Shown: piece after piece, positions 51,929 through 59,830 of the stretch
Numbering within the stretch: position 1 is the first letter of the stretch
How the letters are laid out: every line of letters starts with the position of its first letter
NCBI RefSeq assembly: GCF_020532645.1
Contig: NZ_JAJAUZ010000022.1
Span: forward strand, 1-64,000
Reading direction: 5' to 3'
Source of the DNA: Streptomyces bambusae
Lineage (GTDB): Bacteria > Actinomycetota > Actinomycetes > Streptomycetales > Streptomycetaceae
Length of the DNA stretch: 64,000 nucleotides
Made by a program: the position numbers and the translations under genes
The notes under the pieces: generated by a model
The model's database searches: none
What the model saw: only the letters and a program-made list of their open reading frames with translations
Told to the model about the DNA's origin: nothing

Positions 51929-52852
51929 TCAGGCCACCGAGAGGACGATCTTGCCGGTGGTGCGGCCCTGCTCGCCCAGCTCGTGCGCCTTCGCGGCCTC
52001 CGCGAGCGGGAGCACCGCCTCGACCACCGGCTTCAGCGCGCCGCGCCCGACCAGCGCCGCGATCTCCCGCAGGCCCAGGTGGTCGGGGTCCACCAGCATC
52101 CACTCGGCGCGCACCGCGCCGGTCTCGGCCGGGACGTCGTCCGGGCCGGGCAGGACGATCAGGCGGCCGCCGGGGCGGAGCACCTTCAGGGAGCGCTCCG
52201 CGGTCTCGCCGCCGAGCCCGTCCAGGACCACGTCCACGTCGGACACCACGTCCTCGAAACGGACCGTGCGGTAGTCGACGACCTCGTCGGCACCGAGCGA
52301 GCGCACCAGGTCGTGCTTGCCGGCACTGGCCGTGCCGATCACGTACGCGCCGAGGGCCTTGGCGATCTGCACCGCGAAGTGGCCGACGCCGCCGGCCGCC
52401 GCGTGCACCAGCACCCGCTGCCCGGGCTGCACGCCGGCGGTGTCCACCAGGGCCTGCCAGGCGGTCAGCGCGGCCAGCGGCAGGGCCGCGGCCTCCACAT
52501 GGGTCAGGGACTCCGGCTTGGGGGCGAGGTGCCGGGCCGGGGCCACCACGTACTCGGCGTAGCCGCCCGCCTGGCGGGGGAACAGCGGCATGCCGAAGAC
52601 CTCGTCGCCGGGACGGAAGACGGTCACGCCGGGGCCGACGGCCTCGACGGTGCCGGACACGTCCCAGCCGACGGCCGGGACCGCGCCCCACTCGATCAGG
52701 CCGCCGGTGGCCCGGGTCTTCCAGTCCACCGGGTTGACGCCGGCCGCGTGGACACGGACCAGGACCTCGCCGAGGCCGGGGGCGGGCCGGTCGAGCTCGG
52801 CCACGGTCAGGGTCTCGGGTCCGCCCCACTGGTTGACGACGACGGCACGCAT
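51929..52852 (-). CDS. Zinc-independent NADP oxidoreductase (quinone reductase-like MDR)
   Basis: A 307-residue medium-chain reductase. N-terminal GroES fold (VLVRVHAAGVNPVDWKTR, VGWDVSGTVEAVGPGV) and Rossmann motif HAAAGGVGHFAVQIAKALGA. The cysteines that bind catalytic zinc in alcohol dehydrogenases are absent, so it belongs to the quinone/enoyl reductase branch. GGGAGA precedes ATG 52852. It is divergent from the GlxA-type regulator, which may control it. Substrate unknown. Confidence 0.9.
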   Translation of the reverse strand: MRAVVVNQWGGPETLTVAELDRPAPGLGEVLVRVHAAGVNPVDWKTRATGGLIEWGAVPAVGWDVSGTVEAVGPGVTVFRPGDEVFGMPLFPRQAGGYAEYVVAPARHLAPKPESLTHVEAAALPLAALTAWQALVDTAGVQPGQRVLVHAAAGGVGHFAVQIAKALGAYVIGTASAGKHDLVRSLGADEVVDYRTVRFEDVVSDVDVVLDGLGGETAERSLKVLRPGGRLIVLPGPDDVPAETGAVRAEWMLVDPDHLGLREIAALVGRGALKPVVEAVLPLAEAAKAHELGEQGRTTGKIVLSVA

Positions 52853-52981
52853 GGCAGGTCTCCCAAAAAGAAGTCGAAGGTCCGCAGGGGTTTTCCTGCG
52901 AGCGTTCCGCGGTTTTTCGGGGCTTTCACCCTGCTTTCCGCGGCGGTGAGACCAGCATGGCTGCGCCTGCCCCGGCGCGGT

Positions 52982-53018
52982 ACTGGCCGGATGGCCACTA
53001 TGTGACAGAATCTGGCCA
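52982..53018. promoter_or_regulatory. Repeated TGGCC boxes in a divergent promoter region
   Basis: TGGCC occurs three times between 52982 and 53018, two of them as TGGCCA about 20 bases apart (near 52990 and 53012), the second reaching the ATG of the GlxA-type gene. Such spacing fits AraC-type binding. No clear -35/-10 was found. Confidence 0.3.
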
Positions 53019-54022
53019 TGACCCCGGAGCCCGCCGAAACCACCGCACCTGCCGTCCATCGCGTCGCCGTCCTCGCCCTTCCCGGCGTCCCGCCCTTCGA
53101 GCTGGGCATGCCCTCGCGGGTCTTCGGCAGTGCCATGGACGCGACCGGCCGGGTGCTCTACGAGGTCACCGTCTGCACCGCCGACGGCGGGCCGGTGCTC
53201 AGCGACGCCGGGTTCACCGTGCTGCCCGCGGCCGGCCCCGAGGCCCTCGCCGCCGCCGACACCGTGATCGTCCCGCCCACCCACGCCATGCCCGAGCTGG
53301 GGGAGGGCGGACCGCTGCCCCCCGAGGTCACCGCCGCCATCGCGGCGATCCGGCCCGGCACCCGGCTGGTGTCCATCTGCTCCGGGTCCTACGTGCTGGC
53401 CGCCGCCGGGCTGCTCGACGGCCGGCCCGCCACCACCCACTGGAACCTCGCCCCCGAGTTCCGGCGCGCCTACCCCAAGGTCAACGTCGACGAGGAGGTC
53501 CTGTTCGTCGACGACGGGGATGTGCTCACCTCCGCTGGCGTGGCGGCCGGCGTCGACCTCTGCCTGCACCTCATCCGCCGCGACCACGGCGCTGCCGTCG
53601 CCAACCGGGCCGCCCGGATCTGTGTCGTACCGCCCTGGCGGGACGGCGGCCAGGCCCAGTACATCGACCGGCCGGTGCCGGAGCCCGTCCTGGCCACCAC
53701 CGCCGCCACCCGGGCCTGGGCCCTGGAGCACCTCGGCGAGCCGCTGTCGCTGGCGCAGCTCGCCGAGCACGCCCGGATGAGCCTGCGCACCTTCACCCGC
53801 CGGTTCCGCGAGGAGGCCGGGCTCACCCCGGTCCAGTGGCTGACCGCCCAGCGCATCGAACTCGCCCGGCAGCTGCTGGAGTCGAGCGACCTGCCGGTGG
53901 ACCTGGTGGCCCACCGGGCAGGGTTCGGTTCGGCCAACTCGCTGCGCCAGCACATGCGTACGGCGCTCGGCGTGTCGCCGGTCGCCTACCGCAGGACCTT
54001 CCAGGCCCGGGCCGCGGCCTGA
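53018..54022 (+). CDS. GlxA-type AraC-family regulator
   Basis: A 334-residue regulator with an N-terminal DJ-1/PfpI-like domain (VAVLALPGVPPFELGMPSRVF, VSICSGSYVLAAAGLLDGRPATTHW) and a C-terminal AraC DNA-binding domain (LSLAQLAEHARMSLRTFTRRF, LVAHRAGFGSANSLRQHM). The nucleophile-elbow Cys (SICSGSYVLA) is present, as in amidase-like GlxA proteins, though these usually act as regulators. ATG 53018 has no ribosome site and may be near the transcript start. Divergent from an MDR reductase. Confidence 0.93.
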   Translation: MTPEPAETTAPAVHRVAVLALPGVPPFELGMPSRVFGSAMDATGRVLYEVTVCTADGGPVLSDAGFTVLPAAGPEALAAADTVIVPPTHAMPELGEGGPLPPEVTAAIAAIRPGTRLVSICSGSYVLAAAGLLDGRPATTHWNLAPEFRRAYPKVNVDEEVLFVDDGDVLTSAGVAAGVDLCLHLIRRDHGAAVANRAARICVVPPWRDGGQAQYIDRPVPEPVLATTAATRAWALEHLGEPLSLAQLAEHARMSLRTFTRRFREEAGLTPVQWLTAQRIELARQLLESSDLPVDLVAHRAGFGSANSLRQHMRTALGVSPVAYRRTFQARAAA

Positions 54023-54089
54023 CCGGAACGGCCGTACGAGCCGGGCACCGGAGTCCCTTCTTCCTCAACTGTCTTATTCGGACACGTTG

Positions 54090-54118
54090 TTGAGCAATTC
54101 CCCCGTGAGGGTGATACT
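54090..54118 (+). promoter_or_regulatory. Promoter of the subtilase gene
   Basis: TTGAGC (54090-54095), a 17-base spacer and GATACT (54113-54118) resemble a vegetative promoter. Transcription would start near 54125, 30-50 bases before the possible start codons. Confidence 0.45.
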
Positions 54119-54153
54119 GCCGCTTCCGGGGGGCGATCCCCGCCCTCCGCGCG

Positions 54154-57100
54154 ATGACCTCTCATCCGGGGGATGAATTGCGTAAAGAACTGAAGAGGGC
54201 GTCCGCGGCGGGTGTCGCCGCGGCCGCCGCTGTGGCCCTGCTGGCGGGACTGACCACCCCGTCCGCGGCCCAGACCGTCCACACCGCCGATCCGCTCCCC
54301 GCCGCCGCAGACACCGGCACCGCCCGCAAGGGGCTCACCCGCATCACCCTCGTCACCGGCGACCGCGTGGTCGTCGACGGCCAGGGCCGGCCCGTCGGGC
54401 TGGAGCGGGCCCCCGGCCGGGCCCGGATACCCGTGTCCGTCGAACGCGACGGCACCCACACCCGCGTCGTGCCCTACGACGCCCGGCGCCTGATCGCCGA
54501 CGGCACCCTCGACGCCCGGCTCTTCGACGTCACCGAACTCAGCCGCCCCGAGTACCGCGCCTCCCACGGCGACCGGCTCCGGCTGATCATCGGCTACCAG
54601 GGCGCCGCCCCGGCCGCCCGCGCCGCGCTGCGCAACGCCGGCGACACCGACGTCCGGCACACCTTCCGCACCCTGGGCGCCGAGGCCGTCAGCGCCGGTC
54701 CGCAGGGCGCGGCCGCCGTCTGGGAAGCCCTCACCGACAGGCAGCGCGCCACCGGCAGCCGCACCGCGGCCGCCGGCATCGCCCGGATCTGGCTGGACGG
54801 CATCCGCAAGGCCGGCCTCGACAAGAGCACCCGGCAGATCGGCGCCGACAAGGCCTGGGCCGCCGGCTACGACGGCAAGGGCGTCAAGATCGCCGTCCTC
54901 GACACCGGCGTCGACGCCACCCACCCCGACCTCGCCGGCCAGGTGCTCGCCGCCAAGAACTTCACCCGGTCCGCCGACACCAAGGACCGCGTCGGCCACG
55001 GCACCCACGTCGCCTCCATCGCCGCCGGCACCGGCGCCGCCTCCGGAGGCCGGCTGAAGGGTGTCGCACCCGGCGCCAAGGTGCTCGCCGGCAAGGTCCT
55101 CGACGACGGCGGGTCCGGCGACGACTCCGGCATCCTCGCCGGCTTCGAATGGGCCGTCGCCGAGGGCGCCGACATCATCAACCTGAGCCTCGGCGGCGGC
55201 GACACCCCGCAGCTCGACCCCCTCGAAGCCGCCGTGAACAAGCTGAGCGCCGACAAGGGCGTCCTGTTCGCCGTCGCCGCCGGCAACAGCGGCCCCGGCG
55301 CCGGCACCGTCGACTCCCCGGGCAGCGCCGAAGCCGCCCTGACCGTCGGCGCCGTCGACGACAAGGACGTGCTCGCCCCGTTCTCCAGCACCGGCCCGCG
55401 CACCGGCGACGGCGGCCTCAAGCCCGACGTCACCGCACCCGGCGTGGACATCACCGCGGCCGCCGCCCCCGGCAGCCTCATCGAGCGCGAGGTGGGCCAG
55501 AACCCGCCCGGCTACCTGTCCATCTCCGGCACCTCCATGGCCACCCCGCACGCCGCCGGCGCCGCCGCCCTGCTCAAGCAGCAGCACCCGCAGTGGAAGG
55601 CCGACCGGCTCAAGGGCGTGCTGACGGCCTCCACCAAGGGCGGCGCGTACACCGCCTTCCAGCAGGGCAGCGGCCGGATCGCCGTCGACCGCGCCCTCGG
55701 GCAGCAGGTGATCGCCGAACCCGTCTCCCTCGGCTTCGGCGTCCGGCAGTGGCCGCACCAGGACGACAAGCCGGTCACCAAGAACCTCACCTACCGCAAC
55801 CTCGGCAGCGCCCCGGTCACCCTCACGCTGGCCGTCCGGGCCACCGGCCCCGACAACAAGCCGGCCCCCAAGGGCTTCTTCACCCTCGGCGCCCGCCAGG
55901 TCACCGTCCCCGCCGGCGGCACCGCCAGTGTCCCGGTGACCGCCGACACCCGGCCCGGCGGCACCAAGGACGGCGCGTACAGCGCGTACGTCACCGCCAC
56001 CGGCGGCGGCCAGAGCGTGCGCACCGCGGCCGCCGTGGACCGCGAGGTCGAGTCGTACGACGTGACGGTCAAGCACATCGGCCGCGACGGCAAGCCCGCG
56101 AAGTACGCCGACACCACCCTGATCGGCGTGTCCGGCCCCGCCGCCGACCGCCGCTACGGCATCTACGACCCGTCCGGCACCGGCACCCTCCGCGTCCCCC
56201 GCGGCGGCTACCTGATGAACTCCGCCGCGATCGACGACCCGGAAGCCGCCCAGCCCGGCATCGACTGGATCGCCCGGCCCCGGCTCGACATCAGCCGCAA
56301 CACGACCCTGACCGTGGACGCCCGGACCGCCAAGCCCGTGGACATCACCGTCCCCGCGGCCGACGCCGTGTCCGCCTTCGCGGCGCCCGGCTACACCGTG
56401 ACCACGAGCGGCGGCTGGATGTCGTTCGGCTGGTGGCTGGACTCGTACCGGAACTTCCGCATGACCCAGCAGGGCCCCGACGTACCGGCCGGGAGCCTCT
56501 CGCAGCAGTTCGACGGGCACTGGATGCGGGGCGCGGCCGACGAGTACCACGTGGTGCTCGGCGGCCCGGTCAGGCGGCTCGCGGACGGCTACACCAAGCA
56601 CCTGAAGGCCGCCGAACTGGCCACCGTCAAGGTAGCCCAGGGCGTCGCGGCCACCGGAAAGCAGGGCGTGCTCACCTCCCTCGGCTGGCTGCCGCAGGCC
56701 GCCGGAGCCACCTCGGCCTCGGTCCCGCGCCCGCTGCCCGGGACCACCACCCTGCACCTGTCCGCGCAGGACGGCGTGAAGTGGGACACCTACTTCGACC
56801 AGAGCGGGGGCAAGGACGCCGAGGGCTTCCCGCTGGTGGAGGCCTCGTACCAGACCATCGCGCCGCGGGTCTACCAGAGCGGGAAGACGTACCGGGAGAC
56901 GTTCAACACCGCGGTGTTCGGCCCCCTCGTCGGGGGCGGGTTCGGCATCAACCGGGTCCGCGACGAGATCGTCGCCTCCCTGCCGCTCTTCGCGGACGGC
57001 GCCGGCCACCTCGGCGGCAGCGAGGTCACCAAGGCCGACACGGTCCTGTACCGCAACGGCGTGCCCGTCGGGCGCAACAACGACCCTCTGACCGGCGGCT

Positions 57101-57540
57101 CGTTCAAGGTCCCGGCCGGTGACGCCGCGTACAAGCTGACCACCACCGTGGACCGCAGCCCCGCGCTGTCCATGGTCTCCACCCGGATCAAGGCCGCCTG
57201 GTGGTTCCGCTCGGCGAAGACCACCAAGGAGACGCCGCTGCCGGTCTCCGTGGTCCGCTTCGCCCCGGAGGTCGCCCTGGACGGCACCTCCCCGGCCGGC
57301 CGCACCGTCGCCATCCCGCTGACCGTGCAGGGCCCGGCCGGCGGGAAGGGCCTGAAGTCCCTCGCGGTGTACGCCTCCACGGACGGCGGCTACACCTGGA
57401 AGAAGCTGACCGTGAAGGACGGCAGGGTGTCCGTGAAGAACCCGGCCAAGGGCAAGGCGGTCTCGCTGCGCGCCGTGGTCGAGGACAGGAACGGCAACAA
57501 GGGCGACGTGACCATCGTCAACGCCTACTGCGCGGGCTGA
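54154..57540 (+). CDS. Large secreted S8 serine protease (subtilase)
   Basis: A 1128-residue exported protease. Signal sequence (KRASAAGVAAAAAVALLAGLTTPSAAQ) then a pro-region (TRITLVTGDRVVVDGQGRPV). The subtilisin domain has Asp250 (VLDTGVD), His282 (GHGTHVAS) and Ser461 (GTSMATPHAAG), with AAGNSGPG for the oxyanion hole. About 600 residues of beta-rich C-terminal domains follow, with YTWKKLTVKDGRVSV-type Ig-like ends. Such proteins are typical Streptomyces extracellular proteases. ATG 54154 lacks a ribosome site; TTG 54178 (LRKELKRASAAG) with GGGGGA upstream is a credible alternative start. Confidence 0.93.
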   Translation: MTSHPGDELRKELKRASAAGVAAAAAVALLAGLTTPSAAQTVHTADPLPAAADTGTARKGLTRITLVTGDRVVVDGQGRPVGLERAPGRARIPVSVERDGTHTRVVPYDARRLIADGTLDARLFDVTELSRPEYRASHGDRLRLIIGYQGAAPAARAALRNAGDTDVRHTFRTLGAEAVSAGPQGAAAVWEALTDRQRATGSRTAAAGIARIWLDGIRKAGLDKSTRQIGADKAWAAGYDGKGVKIAVLDTGVDATHPDLAGQVLAAKNFTRSADTKDRVGHGTHVASIAAGTGAASGGRLKGVAPGAKVLAGKVLDDGGSGDDSGILAGFEWAVAEGADIINLSLGGGDTPQLDPLEAAVNKLSADKGVLFAVAAGNSGPGAGTVDSPGSAEAALTVGAVDDKDVLAPFSSTGPRTGDGGLKPDVTAPGVDITAAAAPGSLIEREVGQNPPGYLSISGTSMATPHAAGAAALLKQQHPQWKADRLKGVLTASTKGGAYTAFQQGSGRIAVDRALGQQVIAEPVSLGFGVRQWPHQDDKPVTKNLTYRNLGSAPVTLTLAVRATGPDNKPAPKGFFTLGARQVTVPAGGTASVPVTADTRPGGTKDGAYSAYVTATGGGQSVRTAAAVDREVESYDVTVKHIGRDGKPAKYADTTLIGVSGPAADRRYGIYDPSGTGTLRVPRGGYLMNSAAIDDPEAAQPGIDWIARPRLDISRNTTLTVDARTAKPVDITVPAADAVSAFAAPGYTVTTSGGWMSFGWWLDSYRNFRMTQQGPDVPAGSLSQQFDGHWMRGAADEYHVVLGGPVRRLADGYTKHLKAAELATVKVAQGVAATGKQGVLTSLGWLPQAAGATSASVPRPLPGTTTLHLSAQDGVKWDTYFDQSGGKDAEGFPLVEASYQTIAPRVYQSGKTYRETFNTAVFGPLVGGGFGINRVRDEIVASLPLFADGAGHLGGSEVTKADTVLYRNGVPVGRNNDPLTGGSFKVPAGDAAYKLTTTVDRSPALSMVSTRIKAAWWFRSAKTTKETPLPVSVVRFAPEVALDGTSPAGRTVAIPLTVQGPAGGKGLKSLAVYASTDGGYTWKKLTVKDGRVSVKNPAKGKAVSLRAVVEDRNGNKGDVTIVNAYCAG

Positions 57541-57726
57541 CCCCTCCCGCACCCCGCGGGCCCGCCGGAGCAGGGCTCCGGCGGGCTCCGCCACGTCCGC
57601 CGCCGGCCGGGGCCGGCCACCGGCCATGACCTCCGGAGTAATCGACCGCCCCGGCCCGCCCCGGCAGGATCGGCGTACGCCCCGCGGACCGCGCGGGACG
57701 GTGCCACCGCAACCGAGGAGAGACGC

Positions 57727-58074
57727 ATGCCCGCCTACGCGATCGCCCACCTGCGCCCCCGGCAGCCGCACGCCGAGATCATCGAGTACATCGAGCGGAT
57801 CCAGGCCACCCTCGACCCGTTCGGCGGCCGCTTCCTGGTGCACGGCGCCGAGGTCGAGGTGGTCGAAGGCCCCTGGGAGGGCACCGTGGTCGTCATCGCC
57901 TTCCCTGACATCGAAGCCGCCCGCGCCTGGTACGCCTCCCCGGCCTACCAGGAGATCCTGCCGCTGCGCACCCGGCACATGGCCGCCGAGGCCGTCCTCG
58001 TCGAGGGCGTCCCCGCCGGCTACGACCCGGCCCGGCGGGCCGCCGCACTGCGGGCGACGGCGCAGCAGGGCTGA
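57727..58074 (+). CDS. DUF1330 family protein
   Basis: A 115-residue ferredoxin-like (dimeric alpha-beta barrel) protein: AYAIAHLRPRQPHAEIIEYIERIQATLDPFGGRFLVHG, VVVIAFPDIEAARAWY and SPAYQEILPLRTRHMAAEAVLVEGV are the conserved DUF1330 segments (quoted here in parts). The function of the family is unknown; a small-molecule-binding or monooxygenase-like role is often guessed. GAGGAGAG precedes ATG 57727 at a good distance. It stands alone between the subtilase and the reductase genes. Confidence 0.9.
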   Translation: MPAYAIAHLRPRQPHAEIIEYIERIQATLDPFGGRFLVHGAEVEVVEGPWEGTVVVIAFPDIEAARAWYASPAYQEILPLRTRHMAAEAVLVEGVPAGYDPARRAAALRATAQQG

Positions 58075-58137
58075 CCCGGGCCGGCCGGTGCTCGCACCCC
58101 GGCCGGCCGGGCCCGCCCGGGGTGCGAGCATGGGGGC

Positions 58138-58827
58138 ATGGCTACTCATCTGATCACCGGTGCCGGCTCGGGCATCGGCGCCGCCGTCGCGCGCCGGCTG
58201 CACGAGCGCGGCGACGACCTGGTGCTGCTCGCCCGCGACGCCGCCCGCGGCAAGGAGCTCACCGCCCGCTTCCCCGGCTCCCGGGCGCTCGTCGCCGACC
58301 TCGCCGACCCGGACCGGATCTCCTGGGCGTTCTCCCACCAGGCGCTGCCCGACCGGCTCGACTCCCTGCTGCACGTCGCCGGCATCGTCGACCTCGGCCC
58401 GGTCGGCGAACTCCGCCCCAAGACCTGGCACCAGCAGCTCAACGTGAACCTGATCGCCCCCGCCGAACTCACCCGGCTGCTGCTGCCCTCGCTGCGCGCC
58501 GCCCAGGGCCACGTCGTCTACGTCAACTCCGGCGCCGGCCTCAACGCGCACGCCGAGTGGAGCGCGTACGCCGCCTCCAAGCACGGCCTCAAGGCCCTCG
58601 CCGACTCGCTGCGCCACGAGGAGAAGCCCAACGGCGTCCGCGTCACCTCCGTCTACCCGGGCCGCACCGCCACCCCGATGCAGGCCAAGGTGCACTCCCA
58701 GGAGGGCAGGGAGTACGACCCGGCGGCCTGGATCGACCCCGAGTCCGTGGCCACCACCGTCGTGATGGCCATCGACCTGCCGCGCGACGCCGAGGTCAAC
58801 GACCTGACCGTACGGCCGGGGCGCTGA
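58138..58827 (+). CDS. Short-chain dehydrogenase/reductase
   Basis: A 229-residue classical SDR: cofactor motif TGAGSGIG at 7-14, NVNLIAP, catalytic Ser131 (NSGAG), Tyr144 and Lys148 (YAASK). Short C-terminus without membrane segments. The stop is four bases before the next ATG, so it is probably co-transcribed with the MetE-like gene. The substrate is unknown; ARD after the GxxxGxG strand suggests NADPH use (inference). Confidence 0.92.
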   Translation: MATHLITGAGSGIGAAVARRLHERGDDLVLLARDAARGKELTARFPGSRALVADLADPDRISWAFSHQALPDRLDSLLHVAGIVDLGPVGELRPKTWHQQLNVNLIAPAELTRLLLPSLRAAQGHVVYVNSGAGLNAHAEWSAYAASKHGLKALADSLRHEEKPNGVRVTSVYPGRTATPMQAKVHSQEGREYDPAAWIDPESVATTVVMAIDLPRDAEVNDLTVRPGR

Positions 58828-58831
58828 GCCG

Positions 58832-59809
58832 ATGACCGCCACCGGAGTCGGCTCGCTGCCCGGCGGGGACGCGCGCGAGGCCGCCAAGACCGTGACGGGG
58901 ACCTTCGAGGAGTTCCCGTACCTTGCCGAACTGCCCGCCCGCGGCCCCGGCGCCGACATGATCGGCCGCTCCCTCGGGCTGCTCGTCGACATGTACGCGC
59001 ACGTCGAGCCGAGCGGCTGGCGGATCAGCGACCGGCCCGGCCGGGACACCCGGCGGGCCCGGTCCTGGCTCGGCGAGGACCTCGACGCGCTGGAGGAGTT
59101 CACCCAGGGCTACAGCGGCCCGCTCAAGGTGCAGGCCGTCGGCCCGTGGACGCTGGCCGCCGCCCTCGAACTGCGCGGCGGCGAGGCCGTGCTCCAGGAC
59201 GCCGGGGCCTGCCGCGACCTGGCCGGCTCGCTCGCCGAGGGCCTGCACGGCCACCTCGCCGACGTCCGCAAGCGGATCCCCGGCGCCGAGATCGTGCTCC
59301 AGTTCGACGAGCCCTCGCTGACCGCGGTGCTGCGCGGCCAGGTGAAGACCGCCAGCGGCTACCGGACCCACCGGGCGGTGGACCGGCAGGTCGTGGAGGG
59401 CACCCTGCGGGACCTGTTCGCCGTCCACGACGGCCCGGTGACCGTGCACTCGTGCGCGCCCGCCGTGCCGTTCGCCCTGCTGCGCCGGGCCGGCGCCACG
59501 GGCATCTCGTTCGATTTCGCACTGCTCACGGAGCGCGAGGACGAGGCGATCGGCGAAGCCGTCGAAGGCGGCACGCGGCTCTTCGCCGGTGTGGTCCCCG
59601 GCACCGACGGCCCGTTGTCGGACCCGGCCGGTAGCGTCATGGGTGTCAGGAAGCTCTGGCGCAGGCTGGGACTGTCCCCGGGGACCCTCGCGGAGTCCGT
59701 GGTGGTCACCCCGTCGTGCGGTCTGGCGGGTGCTTCGCCCGCCTACGCGCGTGCGGTACAGGCCCATTGCGTCCGGGCGGCGAGGTCGCTCGCCGACAAC
59801 CCTGAGTGA
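58832..59809 (+). CDS. MetE C-terminal-like methionine synthase (short form)
   Basis: A 325-residue protein corresponding only to the catalytic C-terminal barrel of cobalamin-independent methionine synthase. It starts TGVGSLPGGD and retains zinc-site Cys in VHSCAPAVPF and TPSCGLAGASP, with QFDEPSLT. Full MetE is ~750 residues; short stand-alone versions (core-MetE type) are known in several lineages and may use other methyl donors. It is four bases from the SDR gene and 21 bases from ligA, suggesting one operon. Confidence 0.88.
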   Translation: MTATGVGSLPGGDAREAAKTVTGTFEEFPYLAELPARGPGADMIGRSLGLLVDMYAHVEPSGWRISDRPGRDTRRARSWLGEDLDALEEFTQGYSGPLKVQAVGPWTLAAALELRGGEAVLQDAGACRDLAGSLAEGLHGHLADVRKRIPGAEIVLQFDEPSLTAVLRGQVKTASGYRTHRAVDRQVVEGTLRDLFAVHDGPVTVHSCAPAVPFALLRRAGATGISFDFALLTEREDEAIGEAVEGGTRLFAGVVPGTDGPLSDPAGSVMGVRKLWRRLGLSPGTLAESVVVTPSCGLAGASPAYARAVQAHCVRAARSLADNPE

Positions 59810-59830
59810 CGGTTCAACGGGAGGACGGGC

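Noticed and set aside
48825..52829. Long minus-strand frame across cysteine desulfurase, amidase and mnmA
   Set aside because: Runs antisense through genes with intact active sites and has no motif of its own; only the recognised amidase is kept, in a different frame.
53986..59103. Very long open frame on the minus strand opposite the subtilase and following genes
   Set aside because: It is a GC-bias shadow: low-complexity Gly/Val/Arg composition, no domain, and plus-strand genes with full catalytic motifs occupy the same DNA.
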